A stretch of DNA of 64,000 nucleotides from contig CANLUS010000001.1 in NCBI GenBank assembly GCA_947494325.1, forward strand, positions 558,001-622,000, given 5' to 3'. The notes beneath the pieces are model-generated. The model worked only from the letters and a program-made list of their open reading frames with translations. It was not told where the DNA came from and did no database searches. A program made the translations under genes and the position numbers. How positions within the stretch are numbered: the first letter of the stretch is position 1; each line of letters opens with the position of its first letter. Positions 55,355 to 63,708 of the stretch are shown here, one piece after another. The DNA comes from an uncultured Flavobacteriaceae bacterium (GTDB lineage: Bacteria > Bacteroidota > Bacteroidia > Flavobacteriales > Flavobacteriaceae).

Positions 55355-55388
55355 GTACTTTTATGAAAAGATTTCTTTTCAATAAACT

Positions 55389-56525
55389 ATGATTAATAAA
55401 CGCCTTTTAATTAAAAATTTACTCGCCTACAATGATGAAAATAGTTTTTATGATAAGAAAGTCCAACTCAATCTTAATTCGAAGGAAGGGAAAGCCAAAT
55501 TTTTAAAACATGTGTGTGCCTTATCAAATTCGAACCCAGACAATAATTCTTATATTGTTATAGGTATCGAGGATGAAACTAATAAAATTATTGGTGTTGA
55601 TTTTTTTGATGATAGTAAAATTCAAAATTTGGTCAATGCGTATTTAACACATCCTCCGAAAATTCAATATGAAAATGTTGCCTTTCCTAGACTATCGAGA
55701 CATAAGGTTGTAGGCCTCGTCACAATTAATCCAATCCCTAGTATCACATCCTTAAAAAAAGGAACCTGGAAATACCAAAAAAATACGATTTTTATAAGAC
55801 GAGGGAGCAATTCGATTCCATCTCAGGATGTTATTTTAAAAAACACAAACAAAGCCATAGTAGAAGCGATTGAGAAGAATGCAGCTAATAATATTGAACT
55901 TACCCTAAATAGTGTTTTTAACTTTATTGATACCTACAAGAAAGAGCTTTCTCCTACATATAAAGTTTTTAAAGATCAATTCATAGTCTGTTGGGCCGGC
56001 ATTAAAAAGGAAGTCGATGGTCAAATCTACTATTCTCGAGTAGATATAGAATTAATAAATGAACAAGTACGTTTATTCTATTCTGATTTGGACGACGTAC
56101 AAATTCAATATAATGAACAGTCCTTCATAATTACCGAATTTATACAGTTAGGAATTCAACAAGATTTTACCTACTACCCATTAGAGAAAACGATCATTCA
56201 TTTCAAAGATAATGGGACGCATGATATTGCCACAGAACTCTTATTTGAACCTCCTCAATTTGATCCTATATTATTAAAGCATATATACAATAGCAATAAC
56301 GCGTTATTAGAAAAATTAAAAAAAAGACTACCACTTTCAAAAAATGATCGAAAAGATTTAGAGCAACTCCCAACAAGTTATCTAATTTGTTCTTTGAATG
56401 GGTTTCCTAATGCAAAGGAAAAATTAAGTGAAATAAAGCCTTTTCTAAGAAAACTCGAAAATAAGAGTCCTTATATAAAGGTGAAAGAAACAGAACGTAT
56501 TTTAAGAAAGATAAAGTACAATTAA
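55389..56525 (+). CDS. AlbA/Schlafen-type putative DNA-binding protein
   Basis: A 378-residue cytoplasmic protein. Residues about 25-150 form an AlbA_2/Schlafen-like domain: KFLKHVCALSNSN, then YIVIGIEDETNKIIGV and a late FIRRGSNSIPS. Such domains occur in putative transcriptional regulators and defence proteins. The C-terminal 220 residues have no recognisable domain; the usual HATPase-like module is not seen. It follows a terminator and stands alone. Confidence 0.82.
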   Translation: MINKRLLIKNLLAYNDENSFYDKKVQLNLNSKEGKAKFLKHVCALSNSNPDNNSYIVIGIEDETNKIIGVDFFDDSKIQNLVNAYLTHPPKIQYENVAFPRLSRHKVVGLVTINPIPSITSLKKGTWKYQKNTIFIRRGSNSIPSQDVILKNTNKAIVEAIEKNAANNIELTLNSVFNFIDTYKKELSPTYKVFKDQFIVCWAGIKKEVDGQIYYSRVDIELINEQVRLFYSDLDDVQIQYNEQSFIITEFIQLGIQQDFTYYPLEKTIIHFKDNGTHDIATELLFEPPQFDPILLKHIYNSNNALLEKLKKRLPLSKNDRKDLEQLPTSYLICSLNGFPNAKEKLSEIKPFLRKLENKSPYIKVKETERILRKIKYN

Positions 56526-56529
56526 GGTT

Positions 56530-56928
56530 TTATTGCAATGTACGAACGTAGTTCACTACGTCCCAACGTTCTTTTTCTGATAGAATTGGCCCCCATTTAA
56601 TCATGGCATTTCTACCATTTGTGACTTTCCAAAATAATTCACCGTCCGTTTGATTTTTGACAATAGGTAAGGTTAAATTTTGAGGTTTTGGCTCTAAAGC
56701 CTTTCCTCCAGGACCATTGCCTTTTCCTCTAGGGCCATGACAAATCATACAACGTGTTTTAAATATTCTTTTTCCCTTATTGGCAGAAACTCCTCTAAGA
56801 GATCCTTTCACTGGATTCTTAATAGCCTTTGCTTCTTTAGGTGCAACCCATCGATCCTTTTGCAATTTGACTCCTACAAATCCCAAAAAAATAAACGAAA
56901 ACGCTACAACGAGTATTTGTTTTTTCAT
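56530..56928 (-). CDS. Class I cytochrome c
   Basis: A 132-residue exported c-type cytochrome. One N-terminal signal/anchor (about 5-22) is followed by a linker, then the heme motif CMICH near residue 57, followed by GPRGKGNGPGG. The sixth ligand is probably the Met in NAMIKWGP near 108. It ends with ERWDVVNYVRTLQ, the usual last helix. It probably carries electrons in the periplasm. It converges on the AlbA gene with 4 bases between stops. Confidence 0.92.
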   Translation of the reverse strand: MKKQILVVAFSFIFLGFVGVKLQKDRWVAPKEAKAIKNPVKGSLRGVSANKGKRIFKTRCMICHGPRGKGNGPGGKALEPKPQNLTLPIVKNQTDGELFWKVTNGRNAMIKWGPILSEKERWDVVNYVRTLQ

Positions 56929-57159
56929 TATTTTTAATATTACGAGTATAAGTAATTGATAATTAAATACTTAAAATAATATAATGCCCATTTCTGTGCC
57001 AATTAATTGCTAAAAATAGAAAACCAACATTACATACAAACGATTTTTATTGTTTTTTATTCTTAAAAATTCTCTCATATACCTATAATTTAACATTCAT
57101 CTTCTAAAATATTTGACCTATTTTTATACAAGATTAAGCATTTGAATTGAGAATTATAT

Positions 57160-57915
57160 ATGACTAAAACAGCATTAATAACTGGCGCCACGAGTGGAAT
57201 TGGCAAAGCGACCGCCCACGAATTCGCGAGGCAAAACATTCGACTAATTCTTTGTGGAAGAAGACAAGAGCGTTTAAACTCCTTAGAAAAAGAACTAAGT
57301 TCTATAGTAGAGGTCTGCACCTTGAAATTTGATGTAGGTCAACGAGAGGCGGTTTTTGAGACCATTGCATCTTTACCAAATAATTTTAAAAAGATAGATA
57401 TTCTTATAAATAATGCCGGAAATGCACATGGTTTAGATCCTATTCAAGAGGGAAATTTAGACGATTGGGATGCGATGATGCATAGTAACGTAAATGGTTT
57501 ATTATATGTAAGCAAAGCCATTATTCCGCAAATGGTATATCGTGAAAGTGGACATATTATTAATATTGGTTCTTCTGCCGGTAGGGAGGTGTACCCTAAA
57601 GGAAATGTATATTGTGCCAGTAAACATGCTGTAGCAGCTATTACCGAAGGAATGCGCATTGATTTAAACCCTCATAATATAAAAGTTGGTGCAGTGAATC
57701 CTGGTTTAGTGGAAACCGAATTTTCTAAAGTTCGTTTTAAAGGAGGTGCGATTGCCGATGGTGTGTATAAAGGGTTTAAAGCTTTGCAAGCAAAGGATAT
57801 TGCCGAAATTATCTATTTTGCTATCTCTCGACCTCCACATGTTAATATTGCTGATTTATTGGTATTTCCAACGGCACAGGCAAACAGCGTAACTGTAAAG
57901 AAAACACTCCCATAA
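57160..57915 (+). CDS. Short-chain dehydrogenase/reductase
   Basis: A 251-residue classical SDR. The NAD(P) loop is TGATSGIGKATA near residue 8, the NNAG motif near 87, and the catalytic Ser, Tyr and Lys are in NIGSSAGREVYP and YCASKHA near 152. The Arg residues after the first strand (CGRRQERL) suggest NADP. Similar to YdfG-type 3-hydroxy acid dehydrogenases, but substrate is not fixed. A bidirectional hairpin lies between it and the convergent ALDH gene. Confidence 0.92.
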   Translation: MTKTALITGATSGIGKATAHEFARQNIRLILCGRRQERLNSLEKELSSIVEVCTLKFDVGQREAVFETIASLPNNFKKIDILINNAGNAHGLDPIQEGNLDDWDAMMHSNVNGLLYVSKAIIPQMVYRESGHIINIGSSAGREVYPKGNVYCASKHAVAAITEGMRIDLNPHNIKVGAVNPGLVETEFSKVRFKGGAIADGVYKGFKALQAKDIAEIIYFAISRPPHVNIADLLVFPTAQANSVTVKKTLP

Positions 57916-58023
57916 AAAACAGGAAAAACCCTTAGAATTTTCAGGATATTTCCTCTTGACAGATACCTAACATTTGACGCATCTTTGACCTCTAAATTAG
58001 TTGAAAATACGTCAACAAAAAAT

Positions 58024-58068
58024 AACCTTGTTTCTCCCTGCAAAGACAGGCATTGAAACAAGGTTTTT
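58024..58068. terminator. Bidirectional terminator between SDR and ALDH genes
   Basis: AACCTTGTTTC (58024-58034) pairs with GAAACAAGGTT (58055-58065), with an inner CCTG/CAGG pairing; T runs are present on both strands. It separates two convergent genes. Confidence 0.8.
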
Positions 58069-58081
58069 CGTTGTACTCTAA

Positions 58082-59635
58082 TTATAAATCAAACTTAATT
58101 CCTTGAGCTAATGGCAATTCGTCAGAATAATTTATGGTATTTGTCTGTCTTCTCATATACACCTTCCAAGCATCAGATCCCGATTCACGTCCTCCTCCTG
58201 TTTCTTTTTCACCTCCGAAAGCGCCACCTATCTCAGCACCTGAGGTACCAATGTTTACGTTTGCAATTCCACAGTCAGAACCAGCATACGATAAAAATTT
58301 CTCAGCCTCTTTCATTTCGTTTGTCATAATCGCAGATGATAATCCTTGTGCCACACCATTTTGTTTATCAATTGCATTTTCAACTTCGCCGGAATACTTC
58401 ATTAAATATAAAATCGGTGCGAATGTTTCGTGTTGAACAATTTCAAAATGATTTTCAGCCTCAATAATGGCCGGCTTTACATAGCAACCACTTTCATAGC
58501 CTTCTCCTTCTAAAACACCACCTTCAACCAAAACATTTCCGCCTTCTGATTTTGCTTTTTCTATAGCAGAAAGGTATGTATCAACAGCATCCTTATCAAT
58601 TAAAGGACCTATATGATTTTTCTCATCTAAAGGGTTTCCAATTGTTAACTGAGCATACGCTCCAACAATGGCATCTCTCACTTTATCGTAAACAGATTCA
58701 TGAATGATTAATCTTCGCGTCGAAGTACAGCGTTGTCCACAAGTTCCAACGGCTCCAAACACCGCTCCAGGAACAATCACTTTTAAATCTGCCGAAGGAG
58801 TTATAATAATAGCATTGTTACCACCTAACTCCAATAAAGATTTTCCGAAACGTTCAGCAACGGTTGCGCCAACGATTCTTCCCATTCTTGTAGATCCAGT
58901 TGCAGAAACTAGCGGAATTCTAGTATCTGTCGTCATAAATTCTCCTACTTTATAATCACCATTAATAATACATGAAATTCCTTCTGGTAAATTATTCTCT
59001 TTTAAAATTTCTGCGATAATATTTTGACAAGCAACAGCACATAAAGGTGCTTTTTCTGAAGCTTTCCAAACACATACATCGCCACAGATCCAAGCTAAGG
59101 CTGTATTCCAGGCCCAAACGGCCACCGGAAAGTTGAACGCAGAGATGATTCCTACGACTCCTATGGGATGCCATTGTTCTCTCATAACATGGCCTGGGCG
59201 TTCAGATGGAATTACTTGACCATTTAATTGTCTGGATAATCCGACAGCAAAATCACAGATATCAATCATTTCTTGAACTTCTCCATACCCCTCTTGTAGC
59301 GACTTTCCCATTTCATAAGAAACTAATTTACCTAAGGGTTCTTTTAAGTCTCTTAACTTATTTCCAAATTGACGGACAATTTCTCCTCTTTGCGGCGCAG
59401 GCATATTTCTAAAAGAGAGAAATGCCTCTGTTGCGGCTGTCATTACTCTCTCATAATCTTCTCTTGTTGTAGTTTTTACCTTCCCTATTAATTTCCCATC
59501 AACTGGTGAGTATGATTCAATTATTTCACCATTTGAAAAATTCTTAGAGCCTGTAGAAGTTCCTTCGTTTATATCTTTTACACCTAACTGTTCAAGTGCT
59601 TTTTCTATTCCGAAATCAGTTGCTATTAATGTCAT
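58082..59635 (-). CDS. Aldehyde dehydrogenase, ALDH7 type
   Basis: A 517-residue NAD(P)-dependent aldehyde dehydrogenase. The catalytic Glu is in LLELGGNNAI near residue 270 and the Cys is in GTCGQRCTSTRR near 305; the latter motif matches the ALDH7 (antiquitin) group, which oxidises alpha-aminoadipic semialdehyde in lysine breakdown. Late FGGEKETGGGRESGSDAWKVYMRR is also typical. No other lysine pathway genes are adjacent, so the precise substrate is inferred from family resemblance. Confidence 0.93.
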   Translation of the reverse strand: MTLIATDFGIEKALEQLGVKDINEGTSTGSKNFSNGEIIESYSPVDGKLIGKVKTTTREDYERVMTAATEAFLSFRNMPAPQRGEIVRQFGNKLRDLKEPLGKLVSYEMGKSLQEGYGEVQEMIDICDFAVGLSRQLNGQVIPSERPGHVMREQWHPIGVVGIISAFNFPVAVWAWNTALAWICGDVCVWKASEKAPLCAVACQNIIAEILKENNLPEGISCIINGDYKVGEFMTTDTRIPLVSATGSTRMGRIVGATVAERFGKSLLELGGNNAIIITPSADLKVIVPGAVFGAVGTCGQRCTSTRRLIIHESVYDKVRDAIVGAYAQLTIGNPLDEKNHIGPLIDKDAVDTYLSAIEKAKSEGGNVLVEGGVLEGEGYESGCYVKPAIIEAENHFEIVQHETFAPILYLMKYSGEVENAIDKQNGVAQGLSSAIMTNEMKEAEKFLSYAGSDCGIANVNIGTSGAEIGGAFGGEKETGGGRESGSDAWKVYMRRQTNTINYSDELPLAQGIKFDL

Positions 59636-59702
59636 TTTATTTAGTTTAATTGGGCTGCTAAATTACAAATAATTTGCGTGTACAATTGTTTTATTAAAAC
59701 AA

Positions 59703-59730
59703 AAAAGCCGAACATTTCTGTTCGGCTTTT
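59703..59730 (-). terminator. Intrinsic terminator of the sigma/anti-sigma operon
   Basis: AAAAGCCGAACA pairs with TGTTCGGCTTTT around a 4-base loop; T run on the minus strand. It follows the anti-sigma gene stop by about 40 bases. Confidence 0.85.
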
Positions 59731-59768
59731 ATGCTATACTTGGTAACCAGCCAAATATAATTAACCAA

Positions 59769-61199
59769 CTAAAACCTAAAATTTAACCCAGTATAAACAC
59801 CCAGATAATAAGGCTTAAAGCCTCCATCATTCTCAGAAAAAGTATTCAATTGGTATTTAAACATGGGAGATACATTGATATATAATTTTTTATTAATCTT
59901 ATAATCTACATCCAATCCTACATTTCCACTAAAATTAACATTGTTAAGGTTAGAGGCCTCTCCGAGGGTAATCGAACCATCTATATTTTCAATATCGACA
60001 GTATTTCTATACAAAACATAGGTGCTTACACCTCCAATGAGGTTCACTCCTACCTTTTTCTGTATTAGGGCATACTTTGCCTCCATCGGTATTTCTACAT
60101 AGCTTAACGACTGATTTAAGTCTCCATTTAAATTATTAAACGTTCTAACACCATTAGCAGACAACTCTTGACTTTGCAGATCGGCGTTCGCATTTGAAGG
60201 TGGTGATGACAATGTGATTACCTTTAATCCACTTACATTTGTATTTATATTGGTATCATTCGTTAAGGAATTTGTAGAAGTTACCAAAGCTGTTACGTTT
60301 TCAGTTTGATAAGAAAGGTCTAAAGAATTAACACCTGATTGTAAGCTCAAGCGATCGTTTATCTTATAATTCACTTTTACCCCATATGATAAAGATGGTC
60401 TACTCTTTTTTTCATTACTAGCAAGTGCACTATGAATAGGAGACCCTTTGCTCAAGGTATTAAAATAGACAGGAGCAACAGTTGAACCCACTGACCATTT
60501 TGCACCATCATCTTCCTTGTCAAGCAACGCAACCTTAGCATCATTTTCTTTAAGAGCTTCATTAATGTCTTTTTTAGCCTGATCATTTTGTGCTTCTTCA
60601 ATTTTTAAATTTGAAGCTATAACAGTCTCTGAAGTATTCGATCTAAACTCTTCTTGTTTCTCTTTTGTTGGGTCAAGTTCTTTTTTAGCTAATTGTACAA
60701 TTTTATTCTCATCTCCTCGAATTTTATCAATCTCAGATGGATCTGAAACTATTGTCTTATCAATAATATCTGTTGTTGCAACGGCATCTCTTTTTTCTGA
60801 AACCCTCTTGGATACACTGTTTTTCTGTTGAGTTTGTGGCACCACGACAAGCTCCTCATCTATTTTTGGGGCATCTTGTTGTTGCTTTATGGGGTTCAAT
60901 CCGTTCTTATTAATAATATTCTCTTCCTTTTCTTGACTGTCAGTATCAGTAATAATTGAGTCTGTATCGGGCAATTCAGGGGTTGTACTTTGAGAGTTAT
61001 ACATCCAAACTCCGCTACTAACGAGTAGAACAAGAATTGCCGCTGCACTGCCTAATCGCAACCACAGCGGTACAACTCTTCTTTTCTTCTTCTTCACTAA
61101 TTGCTCCTCTATGTTCTTCCATACTTCTGCATCTGGAAAAACTTCAAAGTCTTTCAATTTCTCTTGAAATAATCTATCTATATGTTTCTTTTCATCCAT
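59769..61199 (-). CDS. Dual-membrane anti-sigma-like protein with outer-membrane barrel domain
   Basis: A 476-residue protein. Residues 1-42 form a cytoplasmic helix pair (HIDRLFQEKLKDFEV, WKNIEEQL) of the kind that binds ECF sigma factors. One membrane helix lies at about 48-68. Residues 70-250 are low-complexity, acidic and Lys-rich, a plausible periplasm-spanning tether. From about 255 to the end it has barrel-type strands (SYGVKVNYKINDRLSLQSGV, ending in YTGLNFRF). This matches the dual membrane-spanning anti-sigma proteins (Dma) of Bacteroides as I recall them. Its ATG shares one base with the stop of the sigma gene (TGATG). Confidence 0.82.
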   Translation of the reverse strand: MDEKKHIDRLFQEKLKDFEVFPDAEVWKNIEEQLVKKKKRRVVPLWLRLGSAAAILVLLVSSGVWMYNSQSTTPELPDTDSIITDTDSQEKEENIINKNGLNPIKQQQDAPKIDEELVVVPQTQQKNSVSKRVSEKRDAVATTDIIDKTIVSDPSEIDKIRGDENKIVQLAKKELDPTKEKQEEFRSNTSETVIASNLKIEEAQNDQAKKDINEALKENDAKVALLDKEDDGAKWSVGSTVAPVYFNTLSKGSPIHSALASNEKKSRPSLSYGVKVNYKINDRLSLQSGVNSLDLSYQTENVTALVTSTNSLTNDTNINTNVSGLKVITLSSPPSNANADLQSQELSANGVRTFNNLNGDLNQSLSYVEIPMEAKYALIQKKVGVNLIGGVSTYVLYRNTVDIENIDGSITLGEASNLNNVNFSGNVGLDVDYKINKKLYINVSPMFKYQLNTFSENDGGFKPYYLGVYTGLNFRF

Positions 61200-61747
61200 C
61201 ACTCAGAAACTTTATTTTTTTTTTCTTCTATTTTATTTTGCTCTACTTTCTTCTTCAAAATCTGTCTAGCACGCGACAAATTTGATTTCGATGTACCTTC
61301 CGATATTTCTAGCATCCCAGCAATATCTCTATGCGAATAGCCATCAAGTACATACATGTTAAAAACCAATCGATAACGATTGGGTAATTCTTGAATGATA
61401 CTTAAAAGGTAATCCAGCGAAACTGTTGTTTCATCAACTTCGACTTCAACTTCATCTGGAATTTCGTCAGAAATTAAATTCAATACATTCTTTTCTCGAT
61501 ATTTTTGAAGTGCTGTATTCACAACGATTCTTTTCAACCAACCTTCAAAAGATCCTTTAAATTGATATTGATCTATTTTATTAAAAATAGTTATGAATCC
61601 ATCTTGTAAATTATCCTGAGCTTCTTGGTAATTTTTCGAATACTTTAAGCATAACGCAAAGAGTTTACCAGCGAAAAGCTGGTAAACTTCAGATTGTGCT
61701 TTTATATCACGTTGTTTACACTTATTTATGAGTTTTTCTAAACTCAT
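61199..61747 (-). CDS. ECF RNA polymerase sigma factor
   Basis: A 182-residue ECF sigma factor. Region 2 contains EAQDNLQDGFITIFNKIDQ and KGSFEGWLKRIVVNTA; region 4 contains LPNRYRLVFNMYVLDGYSHRD and the helix-turn-helix EISEGTSKSNLSRAR. It should direct transcription when released by the anti-sigma protein encoded directly after it, with which it shares a TGATG junction. A small lipoprotein gene precedes it by 17 bases. Target genes are unknown; this operon itself could be autoregulated. Confidence 0.95.
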   Translation of the reverse strand: MSLEKLINKCKQRDIKAQSEVYQLFAGKLFALCLKYSKNYQEAQDNLQDGFITIFNKIDQYQFKGSFEGWLKRIVVNTALQKYREKNVLNLISDEIPDEVEVEVDETTVSLDYLLSIIQELPNRYRLVFNMYVLDGYSHRDIAGMLEISEGTSKSNLSRARQILKKKVEQNKIEEKKNKVSE

Positions 61748-61764
61748 TAGAATCTCAAGTTTTT

Positions 61765-62172
61765 TTACTGATTAACTGGTACTATAACCTCTTCAAAAAC
61801 ATTTTCTCCGTCACCGTCAACACCTTTCCAAAATTTAAAGATATAATCTTCGCGCTGAACCACATTTACTCTAAACGTATATTCTATTTCTCTCAAGTCG
61901 TCGGTACATACATCAGCTTCATTTACTAATGAATTAATCGCTACTGTTCTCGATGTACCTTCGTATTGATAAAATAAATCGTAAAAAGAATGACATCCAC
62001 TTGGTAAATCATAGATTACTGTAATCTCGTGACTAGACCCAAAATTAAACGCATCAGGCACTATGGCTTCTTTAATAGGTAATGTTTCTAATTTGAAATT
62101 GTTTGCATCATCATCTACACTGCAAGATACAACCAAAAACATCAGTACTAAACTTACAAAAACTCTTTTCAT
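61765..62172 (-). CDS. Small lipoprotein in the sigma-factor operon
   Basis: A 135-residue lipoprotein with lipobox LVVSC (Cys near 17) followed by SVDDDANN, resembling surface-export signals. The mature part is beta-rich with conserved-looking Cys residues (SGCHSFYD and DVCTDD) that could form a disulfide. I do not recognise a family. It lies 17 bases before the ECF sigma gene on the same strand; an envelope-stress signal or sensor role is possible. Confidence 0.8.
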   Translation of the reverse strand: MKRVFVSLVLMFLVVSCSVDDDANNFKLETLPIKEAIVPDAFNFGSSHEITVIYDLPSGCHSFYDLFYQYEGTSRTVAINSLVNEADVCTDDLREIEYTFRVNVVQREDYIFKFWKGVDGDGENVFEEVIVPVNQ

Positions 62173-62235
62173 ATTCTTGTTCTTAATTTGTGCTTTTAAG
62201 ATGCTAATATTATGAATGGTTGCGTTAAATAATCC

Positions 62236-62243
62236 TATTTTTG
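62236..62243 (+). promoter_or_regulatory. -7 element of the LuxE-like gene
   Basis: TATTTTTG, a TAnnTTTG match nine bases before the ATG at 62252; this makes the earlier in-frame ATG at 62216 unlikely. Confidence 0.5.
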
Positions 62244-62251
62244 CACGTACT

Positions 62252-63232
62252 ATGAGCTTAAAAAGTCAAATATTTGATATAAAGTCAAAGAAGATGTTCG
62301 AGAATGTGGCTTTTTCTGTTTTTAAATATCAGTTTGAGCATAATAAAGTCTATCGTTCCTTTTGCGACTTACTTTACAAGCATCCAAGTGATATTTCACG
62401 TATTGAAGACATTCCTTTTTTACCTATTCAATTTTTCAAATCTCATTCAGTTGTTTCTCAACGACTTTCACCAGACGTCGTTTTTTCAAGTAGTGGAACC
62501 ACTGGTCAAACCACGAGTAAACATGAAGTGACAGATGTATCAATATATGAAATGAGTTATAGGCGAGCATTCGATCATTTCTACGGTAATATTGAAGAGT
62601 ATACCATACTCGCATTATTACCTTCTTACTTAGAACGTCAAGGGTCTTCATTAATCTATATGGTAGATGATCTTATTACTCGTTCGAAAAAGAAGACTAG
62701 TGGGTTCTATTTAGATAATGTTGATGAATTAGCTTCAGAATTAAGACGTCTTGACGCTCAAGGTGAAAGAGTATTACTTATCGGCGTTTCTTTTGCATTA
62801 TTAGATTTCGTCGAAAAATATTCTTTTAATCTAAACAATACCATTATCATGGAAACTGGGGGTATGAAAGGTAGAAGAAAAGAGCTCATTCGAGCTGATT
62901 TACACGCTATACTTTGCAACGGTTTTGGAACTAATCTCATACATTCGGAGTATGGTATGACCGAATTACTAAGTCAGGCATATTCCAAAGGAAATGGTGT
63001 ATTCGAATGTCCTCCATGGATGAAAGTATTTAGTAGAGATCCTGAAGACCCTTTACATTTATTTCCAGATAAGAAAACAGGCGGTGTAAATATTATAGAT
63101 TTGGCGAATCTCAACTCTTGTTCTTTTATTGCTACTCAAGATTTAGGTAGAACCTTCGAAGATGGAACCTTCGAAATTTTAGGTCGATTTGATCATTCAG
63201 ATATTAGGGGTTGTAATTTGTTGCTCGGTTAA
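62252..63232 (+). CDS. LuxE-like acyl-protein synthetase
   Basis: A 326-residue protein of the LuxE acyl-protein synthetase/ANL-related family. The nucleotide loop FSSSGTTGQTTSKH is near residue 73, and the later NGFGTNLIHSEYGMTEL is the adenylation-type motif. LuxE activates fatty acids with ATP and takes the acyl group on a Cys; single genes like this in Flavobacteriaceae are often called acyl transferases and their role is unclear. No lux operon is present. The ATG at 62252 follows the promoter element closely. Confidence 0.88.
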   Translation: MSLKSQIFDIKSKKMFENVAFSVFKYQFEHNKVYRSFCDLLYKHPSDISRIEDIPFLPIQFFKSHSVVSQRLSPDVVFSSSGTTGQTTSKHEVTDVSIYEMSYRRAFDHFYGNIEEYTILALLPSYLERQGSSLIYMVDDLITRSKKKTSGFYLDNVDELASELRRLDAQGERVLLIGVSFALLDFVEKYSFNLNNTIIMETGGMKGRRKELIRADLHAILCNGFGTNLIHSEYGMTELLSQAYSKGNGVFECPPWMKVFSRDPEDPLHLFPDKKTGGVNIIDLANLNSCSFIATQDLGRTFEDGTFEILGRFDHSDIRGCNLLLG

Positions 63233-63258
63233 GCGACTATATACGAAAACCCAAAATA

Positions 63259-63708
63259 ATGAAACAACTAATTTTTGCACTATCGTTTATATTTGCAACT
63301 TCTATTGGAGCTCAAAAAATAGATTACAACACTGATAAAGGATATCTCGTTGAAGGGTATGATGTGGTCTCTTACTTTAATAATAAGCCTCTCGAAGGAA
63401 ACAAAAAATACAATACCACGTATAAAGGTTTGAAGTTCAAGTTTTCTTCGCAGCAAAATTTACAAACCTTTTTAAAAAATCCAGAAAAATATATTCCTCA
63501 ATATGGCGGCTATTGTGCTTATGCTGTTGCAGAAAAGAAGTCAAAAATGGATATAGATCCCGATGTTTATGAAGTAAGAGATGGAAAATTGTATTTGTTT
63601 TATAGCTCATGGTTTTCTAGTAAACTAACCGATTGGCAAGAAGGTGACACTAAAAAATTACAGGCAAAAGGTGATGAAAATTGGAAAGAATTAAAATATA
63701 AGAAATGA
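63259..63708 (+). CDS. Secreted YHS domain protein
   Basis: A 149-residue exported protein with a signal peptide (about 1-18) and one YHS-type domain: YLVEGYDVVSYF, then LKFKFSSQQNLQTFLKNPEKYIPQYGGYCAYAV. YHS domains often bind metals, as seen in some copper and heavy-metal proteins. A tandem paralogue follows directly and overlaps its stop. Function unknown. Confidence 0.9.
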   Translation: MKQLIFALSFIFATSIGAQKIDYNTDKGYLVEGYDVVSYFNNKPLEGNKKYNTTYKGLKFKFSSQQNLQTFLKNPEKYIPQYGGYCAYAVAEKKSKMDIDPDVYEVRDGKLYLFYSSWFSSKLTDWQEGDTKKLQAKGDENWKELKYKK

